From: Chrysomallon squamiferum
Taxonomy: Eukaryota > Mollusca > Gastropoda > Neomphalida > Peltospiridae
Reading direction: 5' to 3'
Assembly: GCA_012295275.1 (NCBI GenBank)
Contig: CM022677.1
Location: 12,639,723 to 12,654,433, forward strand
DNA: 14,711 bases
In this document: positions 7,235 through 14,711 of the stretch, piece after piece
Position numbering within the stretch: position 1 is the first letter of the stretch
How the letters are laid out: each line of letters starts with the position of its first letter
Made by a program: the position numbers and the translations under genes
The notes under the pieces: model-generated
What the model was told of the DNA's origin: nothing
Database searches by the model: none
Seen by the model: only the letters and a program-made list of their open reading frames with translations

Positions 7235-9043
7235 ATGTATGTTGTGAAGACCCTTCTACTTTTAGCGTTCTGCAGATTATGTCTGGGCAACATTCACCCA
7301 TTACCAGCCTCCGAGGTTCGAGATAAACACCGAATACATTTTCGATCAAACGCTTTGTCAAAGAAGGTAGTGTTTTTAACAGGCTACGAAATCATTAATT
7401 TTTACTTCTGTCTGAAGAAAACAAGCACGGTAAAAATATCCAGTTTACGATACTCCAATGGCAACGATGCTGAAAACATCACAGCAGTTTTAAACCAGAA
7501 GAAAATGGGATCCATTGTCACCATATCACCAGAAACAGCTGGAGATAACTGGAATGTTTTTCATTCCAGTACCGAGATGAAAGGATCAGTAATTCTGGAA
7601 AGAGGTTGGTATATTTTAAAGCTCCAGGTTCAAGGATCTGATGGAGTGGAACTGAACACAGTCAGTCTAGATATTGATGACAGCAGTCTCGCGCAGGACA
7701 TGCTGCAGTGTAAACTTCACTGTAAGAGTGATCTGCCCCATCTGAACTCTTCGTCTCGAATTAATGTCGACAAAAAAGCTGAACTTAGACAGAAAAGTTA
7801 CCCATCTAAATGTGCGGAAGAGGACAACGTCAAAATACCAGTATACCTCGACAGCGTGAAACAGTACAAACTAATAGCTACTCTACCAATGTATAAAGCT
7901 TTTCTAAACAGAAGAGAACCAAATCATACTGACTGTGTTGCTTTGTCTCCTCTCTACTGGAGTTTTACCCACCTCTGTTTGAATAAAACAAATAATCATT
8001 TATTTTCAAATTCGGCGACTATGAAAGTGTATCCAGGACCTAGTACATCGAAAATAGCCGTAATTGAAATTTCATTCATGTTAAAGGGAAGATCAGAAGG
8101 TTACATAGATGCTGATATTGGGTCAGTCTTCAGTCTAAAAATCAAACCAGTGACCTCATTTCTAAAAATACAGGTTTCATACAGAGACAGAAACAAAAAT
8201 TTAATTGCGCTCAAAGAAACTGGTTTACAACCCTGGAAAACTGACGTCGATTGGCAAATCCCAAACCTTTCTTGGATCGAACACAACGTAAATCTGATCA
8301 AAATTTCATTATCCGCACAGGATGTATTTTCCATTTGTATCGAAGAAATAAAATTGGAAAGAAAACCTATGAAACCTGAAAAATATTTTCCTATATACAC
8401 CAGTAACGAGTTCACTGTTACAGGTGTTGATATAGACTTTTGGTGGAGAAATCCGGAAACCATGAAAGTATATGTAAAAAATACTGACAAGCTTTATAGA
8501 AAAGTAGACTATTTTAAAATAATTCTTCCAGTTCCTTGGTCAGAGGGTTACAGTGAGACACTTGTTATCTATCAAGATGGAAACGTACGCCTGCTGCCCC
8601 TCCCTCCTGCAGGATTAGACTGGATTCCGTTTGGAACATCAGTTGTGGTTGGAACATGTGATGTTGACCTGATCAGACCTGCTGCTCCCATTGATCAAGT
8701 GGATATCGACGTCGATAAACGAGAGCTGAAGATTCTTTACAGAAATGGAGAAAAAGCAAAGCTGACGTTGATTTCGAAAGTGGACAGAACGGAACTCGTT
8801 GTTTCTGATCTCATATTTAAACAGTCCAGTAAGGGATTTCCATTTGCCACATTCCGATCAATGTACGTCGACGAGGGCAACACAGACAGCGACAGCATCA
8901 TGGTGGACAGCTCCAGCGTGTTCGGTGTCATGGAGAACCTGAATGATGTACATGGAAAAACGTTTACACTTTTCAGAAGATGCGAATCCAAACATCTGAC
9001 TCTCAGTCCGGATATCCATCTGGAGTTATTGCGCACGCGCTAA
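7235..9043 (+). CDS. Secreted 602-aa protein of unrecognised family
   Basis: A single uninterrupted exon. An in-frame TAG at 7214-7216 makes ATG 7235 the first start, with A at -3. Residues 1-18 are a signal peptide (basic Lys5, hydrophobic LLLLAF, likely cut after Gly18). The mature part has five N-glycosylation sequons (N81, N171, N230, N250, N344), nine cysteines (59, 159, 163, 193, 234, 248, 368, 475, 583) and no transmembrane helix or anchor. Alternating hydrophobic pattern suggests beta-sandwich modules, roughly 40-150, 200-380 and 385-600. The C-terminal part looks best ordered: LLPLPPAGLDWIPFGTSVVV (453-472), FPFATFRSMYVDEGNTDSD (535-553) and CESKHLTLSPDI (583-594). I do not recognise the family; a binding or adhesive extracellular role is only a guess. 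Poly(A) signal follows at 9207. The promoter is lost in the gap. Confidence 0.9.
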   Translation: MYVVKTLLLLAFCRLCLGNIHPLPASEVRDKHRIHFRSNALSKKVVFLTGYEIINFYFCLKKTSTVKISSLRYSNGNDAENITAVLNQKKMGSIVTISPETAGDNWNVFHSSTEMKGSVILERGWYILKLQVQGSDGVELNTVSLDIDDSSLAQDMLQCKLHCKSDLPHLNSSSRINVDKKAELRQKSYPSKCAEEDNVKIPVYLDSVKQYKLIATLPMYKAFLNRREPNHTDCVALSPLYWSFTHLCLNKTNNHLFSNSATMKVYPGPSTSKIAVIEISFMLKGRSEGYIDADIGSVFSLKIKPVTSFLKIQVSYRDRNKNLIALKETGLQPWKTDVDWQIPNLSWIEHNVNLIKISLSAQDVFSICIEEIKLERKPMKPEKYFPIYTSNEFTVTGVDIDFWWRNPETMKVYVKNTDKLYRKVDYFKIILPVPWSEGYSETLVIYQDGNVRLLPLPPAGLDWIPFGTSVVVGTCDVDLIRPAAPIDQVDIDVDKRELKILYRNGEKAKLTLISKVDRTELVVSDLIFKQSSKGFPFATFRSMYVDEGNTDSDSIMVDSSSVFGVMENLNDVHGKTFTLFRRCESKHLTLSPDIHLELLRTR

Positions 9044-9206
9044 TCAGTATTGTTGTCAGGTAATCAGTCAGTGTTAAATAACATGACAGTTCACATGTAA
9101 AACCTGTTAGCGTTTATGTTTATAATTATACTGTATCACACAACAATTATAGTAAGTTTCAGATTTCCAGTTCACAGTCTTATGTGTGAAACAATTTCTA
9201 TGCTGA

Positions 9207-9212
9207 AATAAA
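9207..9212 (+). promoter_or_regulatory. Poly(A) signal AATAAA of the intact gene
   Basis: AATAAA lies 164 bases after the stop codon and is followed by a T-rich segment. It is conserved in the left arm. It implies a 3' UTR of about 185 nt. Confidence 0.65.
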
Positions 9213-9652
9213 ACAAGTTTATTTTTGCATTCAGCTTTCTTAGATTAAGCTTACATTTAGCATTAATTTGTACTAGATATAGGATTTTAGAAAAAGAGAT
9301 TGCGTTGGGCATTAGCTAAAATGAACGTAACAAAAAATAGAAATGATAATAATAATGTTTCCTTACTGAGTAATGTTTTACTTTCTCCATGGTAACAAGT
9401 CTCCTAGCACATTCATAATTTGTTCACCGTTGCCAACAAGCTTCAAACATGGATGTTTTGGGATATTTATTCAGAATATCTAAACAAATGAAAACAATTA
9501 TTTAAATTTGAAAGTTTCCCCAAAACAAAGATTCTTGTGTTTATAATACTGTTTAATAACACTAATTACCATAGTCAAGTCTGAATTGATCATTATCAGA
9601 ATTGCTAAAGCAAGTTCATTTACACTCATAAATAGCTTTTTTTATGATATCA
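9213..9652. other. AT-rich 3' flank, no gene seen (right)
   Basis: Mirror of about 3349-3788. It is non-coding by inspection, with scattered substitutions and 1-bp indels relative to the left arm. Confidence 0.5.
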
Positions 9653-9696
9653 GGTCAATTGCCCCCTGGACACTGCCCCTAAGGACAACTGCCCCC
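9653..9696. repeat. Three C-rich units of about 14 bp, right copy
   Basis: Three variants of GGACAATTGCCCCC in a row, the mirror of 3305-3348. Confidence 0.7.
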
Positions 9697-9754
9697 ATTT
9701 TTCTTCAAATATACCTTTCATAGTTATTTTTAAACAACATTCCAATAAATTCGT

Positions 9755-9945
9755 CAAAGCTACCTAGAGTCAGCTAATTACTAATTGAACTTGATAAAAG
9801 GCATTTGGATTACTTTGATCTGCTAAAACGTCTGCTGAAACATATTATTAAAAATCATCTAACACCAAAGCTAACGAAAGTCAGCTAATTACTAATTCAG
9901 GCTAATTAAATGCTAAAGATTATTTTGATTTGGCAACTGATCAAT
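9755..9945. repeat. Two-unit 111-bp tandem duplication, right copy
   Basis: The 19-mer agtcagctaattactaatt occurs at 9768-9786 and 9879-9897, again 111 bp apart, so the duplication predates divergence of the arms. Confidence 0.7.
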
Positions 9946-10326
9946 AATTAAGACGAATGAGACAGTACATAAGGTCATAGCGTCAGAGTATGGTCATCCA
10001 AAACTTGCGTTCGAAAACTATGTGTATGTCCGACAGAAGGAACTCAGTGGTGCAGTGATTTCTTACGAGTGTGAAGGAAGAAGACAACACGCTTGTAAAG
10101 CTAAACTGAACTGTGTCTGGATGCTTCTTTCATCTGGCGCCAAGTTCAACTCATTAGTCTAGCAGTTCGTTACAATACTGATGAAGATTTTGCTTTACTG
10201 ATCCGTCATCTGGAATTGCATTCGTTCCAGTGCATGAAGAGACGGCAGCTTTTGAAGTACTATCAGAAGCTGATGACCATAAATCTGTATTACAAATACT
10301 TGAGGACAACTTCATCGGTTTAAAGT
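9941..10326 (+). pseudogene. FLYWCH-like zinc-finger exon remnant, right copy
   Basis: An open stretch 9941-10162 reads through EYGHPKLAFENYVYVRQKEL to YECEGRRQHACKAKL, matching the FLYWCH pattern of aromatic-rich start and a Cys-x7-Cys pair (10065 to 10092 region). The usual His-x-His that completes the zinc site is not seen before the stop, so the finger is incomplete or ended at a splice site. The start ATG of the left copy is ACG here (9953). The downstream exon-like part (10163-10326) has two 1-bp insertions relative to the left arm. A GTAAGT donor follows (10324-10329). The two arms carry different breaks in the same exon. Confidence 0.5.
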
Positions 10327-10403
10327 AAGTGCTACAAGATAGATTAAGATGACTGCCTCCTATTGGGAGCTTTCGTTAGCAGTGGCAACTGTATGGTCGG
10401 TCA

Positions 10404-10715
10404 TGTGACATTACCACATATGGCAATTGCAGCCTGGAATTTAAGGGGGGACATAGCAAATTTTGCACTTAGGTCTTGGACATTGCAGGACCTTAAACAA
10501 TTGCTAGAGAAGGTGGCGACACTGGTGTTGTTTGTTCGTGTGTTCTTTTTGTTTTTTTCGTACTGGCTTGATCTTTTTTGTTCTCCAACTCTAGAATTTT
10601 TATTATGATTTTTTTTTATGAATCTGTTACTCCTCCTTGGAGATGCCACGGTTACCATATTGTAAATGTTAAATTGCTAAGAGATCCGCTTGCTTCCCCT
10701 CACCGCCCAGTTACA
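10404..10715 (+). repeat. Putative 5' LTR, right copy (312 bp)
   Basis: Starts TGTGAC and ends GTTACA like the left copy, but lacks the 84-bp segment containing the AATAAA signal. A plus-strand open stretch across it (10363-10608) is matched in the left arm but has no protein-family features and overlaps the LTR, so it is not called. Confidence 0.55.
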
Positions 10716-10722
10716 TTCTCGC

Positions 10723-10737
10723 GTCAGAAGTGGGATT
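10723..10737 (+). other. Putative primer-binding site, tRNA-Leu type (right)
   Basis: gtcagaagtgggatt, identical to the left copy, complementary to the 3' end of animal tRNA-Leu apart from the mutated CCA-pairing bases. It lies 7 bases after the putative LTR end. Confidence 0.6.
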
Positions 10738-11443
10738 TTAAGTCAATTAGGACTGAACCCGGACATTTAGAAATTAAGTGAAAGACGGCCAATGGGCTCA
10801 CGTGACCAGGCATAGACAAGATTTGATGTTGACGATTTATGTGAGACTACATGGTTGACGACACGAGATTCCCAACTGAAGAGGGTTACCAAATTGATCC
10901 AAATTGATCCAAATTGATCCAAGAACATTTACATTTATTTTCAGTATTCAGTAAAGTTCAGTGTATGTATGTTATAACCATTGGTAAACATTTCTTCAGG
11001 TCTACTGTAGTTGGGATTGTGTAAAATATTATTTTATATTCCAGTGAATAATAGTTTATAAGTTAATATGGAGCTTTTGGAGAAATAAATAACTAAAAAC
11101 ATGTTCATATCAGACAGTTAAACGATATGTCAAATTATCTTCTCTTTTATAGTCATTGAAGTCTAGTAAAATAAAATGTTACGCTTTTCATAAATCTTTA
11201 AGTCCATTTTTAAGTAAAGTGTTCTGAAGTTTTGAGATGGTTTTCAAAGGAAGATGTCGCAAAAGGATTAGACAGCTATGAACAGCTTAGACGAGATTTT
11301 CAAAACCTCGATTTTCAGTTTAGGGAGAGGCCAAAGAGAATCAGATTCGTTCAGATTCGATTAGAAAGTACGAGAGATAACGACTCTAAAGCATTCTAAC
11401 TTTAATCCTCTGCTCATATTCTGCCACAAATAATGTTTGGTGA
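10738..11443 (+). other. Retroelement leader with decamer repeat
   Basis: About 700 bp without a supported gene. Positions 10891-10920 hold three perfect head-to-tail copies of aaattgatcc; the left arm has two, one diverged. Confidence 0.55.
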
Positions 11444-11671
11444 CACAGGAGCGAGCGCCATATCGGGCAGTTTCAAGGTAAGCCGGGATCGGACTTTAAC
11501 GTGGAGGACTGGATTCGCGATATCAAAGATCAGCTTGAGTTAAAACGTCAAACTGATAACTCAGCCATACGTTTCCTAAAGGTGCACTTAGCAGGTCCTG
11601 TCAGGTTGGAAATAGATAATCACCATGATACTTCCTGTCCTGCAGATACTGTTCATGTTTTTCGTATATGA
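11444..11671 (+). pseudogene. gag: Gag-like fragment, right copy
   Basis: An open stretch bounded by TGA codons (11441-11443 and 11669-11671), encoding about 75 residues with FNVEDWIRDIKDQLELK and FLKVHLAGPVRLEI. The Trp-centred helix and position upstream of pol suggest part of a Ty3/gypsy capsid. No zinc knuckle is seen. Confidence is limited by the short length. Confidence 0.5.
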
Positions 11672-12190
11672 AGAAGTCGAAAATAGGGTCAGATGAATCT
11701 CTGTTGATGTACAGCCATGAATTGCTAAGACTGTGTCAGCAGCTGGAACATGATGAATGTTAACATGGTCAGCGAGATCTGAATCTGAGAGATCCCTATT
11801 TGAGTCGGGAAGTCAACCGACAGATGCTGGCTAATACAGCAGACTCCTTTTTTAATTGGGCCGTTGATTGGCATAAACGTTGTTCTTGGTTTCCTGGTTA
11901 AAGAGGCTGCTGATAATCCTCTTTTGCCTTCGGAGATACCGGGGCTGATTTTTACCATTAGGGAAACAGTTTACAAAAATCATTTGAAAGATAACGTTGG
12001 GGAGATCTTTGTTTTATATCCTTTTATTAATGTTTCGGCAGCAAATGGTCACAGCATTTCACTTAAAGGCTGCAGATTTTAGGTAGAATCTTCCCACAGA
12101 TTTTTTTTTTTCGTTTTTGTGGTAAACGATTTAGAAGATTCTAGAGTTGGTAATTTCTCCAGCGATGATTTCATTTTTAAACAGTTGGAT
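11672..12190 (+). other. Decayed gag-pro interval of the right retroelement
   Basis: Position predicts late gag and protease. Open pieces at 11864-12082 encode a 72-residue segment that could be a pro/pol linker, but no retropepsin active-site motif is present. No function is assigned. Confidence 0.4.
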
Positions 12191-12894
12191 ATTGGGATAT
12201 TGAGAATATGTGGAGACTTCAGCCTCTTAAATGCAAAACCTGTCAAAGATGCGCATCCCCTTCCCCGTGTAGATGAAGCACTTGAGACATTGAAAGGCGC
12301 CAAGTATTTCTCTTCCATCGATCTAGCACATGGATTTCTTCAGTGAAGAGGAAGAGGAAGACATTCCCAAGACTGCATTTCGCGCAGGTTCGTCCTTTTT
12401 TTTCTTTTTTTGTTTTTTAAATATACCAGGATATCCATGGGTTTGTTTAATCAGAGTAGCCTAATGGCTAATGCAGGTTTGCCTGGGAGAAGACAGTCTT
12501 CAGTCTCTGATAGTATACCTAGAAGTCATTCTTGTGTTTGGACACACCTTCGACGAAATGGACCAAAGGCTAGAAATGGTATTTAGTAGGCTACACGTGT
12601 CATTTGCTTAAAAAGGAGGTTAAGTATCTTGGCCATGGTATTTCTGATAAGGTTTCAGGTGTCAAACAGTGGAAAATACCAACAAGAGAACTGAGGTCAT
12701 TTCTTGGATTTACCAGTTACTATCGACGGTTCAATAACAGTTTTACCAACATAGCCGCACCCCTGCATTCACTGATAGGTGGTGGCAAGAAAAAGAAAGG
12801 AAAACTTGTCAGAAAGGTTCCTGAAACTCGAAAAGCTTTTCAGGAATGCTGGGATCAGTCTTGTGACGATGCTTTCGACTCATCAACAGTTTAG
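12191..12894 (+). pseudogene. pol: Ty3/gypsy reverse transcriptase remnant, right copy
   Basis: Pieces in changing frames, in the usual RT order: HPLPRVDEALETL and FSSIDLAHGFLQ (to 12343, then TGA), EEDIPKTAF one frame on (from 12345), GEDSLQSLIVYLEV with YLEV replacing the catalytic Y-x-D-D (12516-12527), then from 12601 KKEVKYLGH, RELRSFLGFTSYYRRF and IAAPLHSL, the thumb and connection region. The N-terminal RT region is missing (about 269 bp relative to the left arm, junction near 12200). A 15-bp deletion follows LGH. It ends at an in-frame TAG, 12892-12894. Confidence 0.88.
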
Positions 12895-13059
12895 CTGACT
12901 ACAATTCCAAGTTTAGGCTACTCTGATTTCCAGAAACCTTTCATTGATGAGATTGATGCAGGTGTTCAGGGTTTGGGAGCTGTTATATCTCAAGAGCAAG
13001 ATGGTCGAGTAGTGGTTATTTCTTCTGCCAGTCGAAGCTCAAACTTGATCTCTTGGTGA
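12895..13059 (+). pseudogene. pol: Ty3/gypsy RNase H N-terminal fragment
   Basis: Continues in the same frame past the TAG at 12892-12894 with LGYSDFQKPFIDEIDAG and LGAVISQEQDGRVV, the first strands of the RNase H domain of Ty3/gypsy Pol, which removes RNA from the RNA/DNA hybrid. The first acidic residue of the expected D-A-S is present as D-A-G. It stops at TGA 13057-13059. The rest of the domain is deleted: the next frame jumps straight to the integrase linker. Confidence 0.82.
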
Positions 13060-13211
13060 GGCAATGGGAAAAAATAAAGCAATTGTGTAACATTTGGTAT
13101 CGTGTCATCCAACACGAGCGCTATATGCTATACCAATTAATTTTGCCTCAGGCATTGGTGAAAAATCCATTACAAGATGAAGCTGGTCATCAAGGGTATG
13201 ACCGAACAGGG
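13038..13211 (+). pseudogene. pol: Integrase N-terminal (zinc-binding) fragment
   Basis: Another frame from 13038 reads LDLLVRQWEKIKQL, then LILPQALVKNPL and DEAGHQGYDRT, typical of the segment entering the H2C2 zinc-binding domain of Ty3/gypsy integrase, with the first His visible. The catalytic core is absent. The frame meets TAG at 13212-13214 exactly where the telomere-like repeats begin. Confidence 0.8.
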
Positions 13212-14030
13212 TAGCCTCACCCTACCTCTAAGCCAATCCCTACCCCTAACCCTACTCCTACCGCAATCCCTACCCCTAAGCCTAACCCTAGCACAACTTC
13301 TAAACCTAATCCTTCCCAAGTTGGATTCCCAATGGTGACTCTATAATTATTTTGCACATTATCGTATCACTGATAACAAAAGTTAAATATTCCTGACCCT
13401 AATCCTAACCCTACCCCTAGCCCAACCCCTAACTCAAACCCTAACCCTAAGCCCTAACCCTAACACTAACCCTAAACGTAACGCAAAAGGGACTGAACTT
13501 AATTCTGATGCTAACACCATCTCTAAGCCTCATCCTAACCCTAAAACTAATAATAATATTAACCATAACCCTAACCCTACCTAAGACTCTAGCGCTAACT
13601 CTAAACCTAGACCTAACGAACTCGTTAAACTTAATTCTAATGCTAACACTAGTACTAACGCTGATCATAAAATAGTTTGCAGATTATCATAAGACACATA
13701 ATATACTTTAAATAATCCTCACCTAACACTAACCATAACTCTAACCCTAACCCTAACCCTAACGCTAGCCCAACTTCTATCCCTACGTCCATCTACCATA
13801 ATGCTTTCTCTAAACGTTTCAACTTGGTTCTGGTACCTTCACAAGCTGTCTGACAGCCCGTGCTTCCGGGATCTAAATATAACCCTAACGAAGTCCTCAC
13901 ACTTAATTCTAAAGGCAACACTAGTACTAACTCTATTATAATAATCGTAATAAACTTTAAATAACCCAAACCCGAACCCTAGCCCAACTTCTGAATCTAA
14001 TCCTACCCAATTCTGCAACCTTAATTCTTA
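13212..14030. repeat. Degenerate telomere-like (CCCTAA)n array
   Basis: Blocks of CCCTAA and one-step variants (ccctac, cctaat, gctaac, tctaac) fill 13225-13320, 13396-13480, 13531-13620, 13722-13765 and 13966-14010. The cleanest run is three perfect units at 13745-13762. The spacers themselves keep six-base phase, for example cttaat tctaat gctaac actagt actaac near 13628-13657. The G-rich strand points toward lower coordinates, so an original chromosome end would lie toward the retroelement. Being internal and heavily mutated, it reads as an old interstitial or subtelomeric array. TTAGGG is the repeat of vertebrates and many invertebrates including molluscs. Confidence 0.8.
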
Positions 14031-14041
14031 AGCAAACGCTA

Positions 14042-14450
14042 CTGTTACGATGGTAATGACGACGACATTAATAAACAATAATAATATATTTTATTATAGA
14101 ATGACAGAGAATACAAAAAGAAAAGGAATAATGAGGAGTTATGCAATAACGTTAGTAACAAGCCGTTACGACGTCAACGACGGCGACATCAATAGAAATT
14201 ACAATAATATATTTTAATAGGTGATGCGCCGACTCAGAAAGTATGAGCAATGATTAATAAAAAGCGCTAAAGAAAAATTATAATTACTCCAAGAAAGCTA
14301 GGAACAAGGCCGTTATGATGGTGATATTAATAGAAATAGTAATAATACCTTTGAACACTAAAAAAAGTATGAATAATAGTTAATAAAAAGCAAACGAATA
14401 AGGAGAAGTACACTGATGGTAACGACGGCGACATTAATAATCAGTATAAT
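14042..14450. repeat. Four-copy degenerate tandem repeat, 100-147 bp unit
   Basis: Variants of gttacgatggtaacgacggcgacattaata begin near 14044, 14164, 14311 and 14411. Between them come aat-rich segments and a recurring agtatgarcaatrrttaataaaaagc. Copy spacing is uneven (about 120, 147 and 100 bp). The first copies border the telomere-like array, fitting a subtelomeric satellite. Confidence 0.75.
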
Positions 14451-14711
14451 TAGACAGATAAGAGCATATTAACCTCACCATTTCCTAAAGCTATGAAGAA
14501 GCTGCTCTCCAGCGACGGAAATATACCTAATGTTTGATAGACCGAGACTGAGAAGACGGGGGAAGCTATAATTATCATGCTGAATGTTTTCATATTAGAT
14601 TATTTCTTTATCCATCTGAAGACACTCTTTGTAACAGTAAGTATGTTTTGCACGTGTATACTAGTGTGAAATTTATAAATTTATTAAAATGTTTTAAAAA
14701 AAGATTTCCAT
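14451..14711. other. AT-rich end of window, nothing recognised
   Basis: No open frame, repeat or RNA gene could be supported on either strand. Confidence 0.5.

Larger units (their letters stand above)
7212..12661. repeat. Right arm of giant inverted repeat
   Basis: This is the partner of 1-5791. It begins at the first base after the N run, in the 5' UTR of the intact gene, so the inner edge of the repeat coincides with a contig edge. The outer edge is set only by the end of the window on the left side; homology probably continues into 12662 onward. Relative to the left arm it lacks about 269 bp in RT (junction near 12200), 84 bp in the LTR (near 10677) and 15 bp near 12638. It has three instead of two copies of a decamer at 10891-10920. 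Confidence 0.95.
10404..13211 (+). mobile_element. Ty3/gypsy LTR retrotransposon remnant, right-arm copy
   Basis: In order: LTR, tRNA-Leu-like primer site, gag fragment, RT, RNase H and integrase zinc-binding start, the order that defines Ty3/gypsy elements. It is cut at 13211 by decayed telomere-like repeats and has no 3' LTR. Frameshifts, stops and deletions throughout show that it is inactive. It shares some lesions with the left copy and has private ones. Confidence 0.88.

Noticed and set aside
5768-7235. Bidirectional promoter shared by two divergent genes
   Set aside because: Only one promoter facing left is seen, the right copy's upstream DNA is unsequenced, and the head-to-head arrangement may be an assembly artefact.
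7002-7361. Minus-strand open frame running through the gap
   Set aside because: Most of it is N; the rest is antisense to the signal-peptide region.
10401-10781. Short open frames across the right LTR on both strands
   Set aside because: Contained in LTR and leader DNA and not conserved as frames in the left arm.
11864-12082. 72-codon frame as a protease gene
   Set aside because: No D-T/S-G active-site motif; kept only as part of the decayed gag-pro interval.
13447-13668. Minus-strand frame rich in Arg-Val and Ser-Ile
   Set aside because: It is the translation of degenerate TTAGGG repeats.
13212-14030. CRISPR-like or true chromosome-end telomere
   Set aside because: Units are 6 bp without unique spacers, so not CRISPR. 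The array is internal and heavily mutated, so it is not a functional telomere end.

Overview
This is eukaryotic, probably marine-invertebrate (mollusc-like, low confidence) genomic DNA. It has a secreted-protein gene without introns, polyadenylation signals, a TATA/CRE promoter, remnants of a Ty3/gypsy LTR retrotransposon, microsatellites and decayed (CCCTAA)n repeats. There is no bacterial-style operon structure.

The dominant structure is a very large imperfect inverted repeat. The left arm (1-5791) and the right arm (7212 to about 12661, continuing off the left edge) are reverse complements. The right arm starts at the first base after a run of exactly 200 N (7012-7211). Reading outward from the centre, each arm holds the same series: a 602-codon secreted-protein gene, its 3' flank with a poly(A) signal, an AT-rich stretch with small repeats, a decayed FLYWCH-like exon, then a gypsy element (LTR, tRNA-Leu-like primer site, gag remnant, pol remnants). 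The right copy of the secreted-protein gene (7235-9043, +) is intact. The left copy (5768-3958, -) is broken by a 2-bp insertion and a nonsense codon. Each arm also has its own indels (about 269 bp in RT, 84 bp in the LTR, 15 bp in RT, copy number of a decamer).

Between the arms, 5792-7011 is single-copy in the window. It holds a well-formed promoter for the left copy (AP-1-like site, CRE, TATA), CA/ATAC-rich microsatellites and AT-rich DNA. The matching promoter of the intact right copy would lie in the gap and is not seen. Right of the palindrome-matched part, the retroelement continues through RNase H and the start of integrase to 13211. There it runs directly into about 800 bp of hexamer-phased, heavily mutated CCCTAA repeats (13212-14030), followed by a four-copy degenerate tandem repeat (about 14042-14450) and unremarkable AT-rich DNA to the end.

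The two readings of the palindrome are a scaffolding join of two haplotypes of one locus in opposite orientation, or a true head-to-head inverted duplication. The fixed-length gap exactly at the arm edge and the roughly 1-4% divergence with scattered indels favour the first. I see no novel multi-gene system. The most worthwhile object is the unrecognised secreted protein and its inducible-looking promoter.
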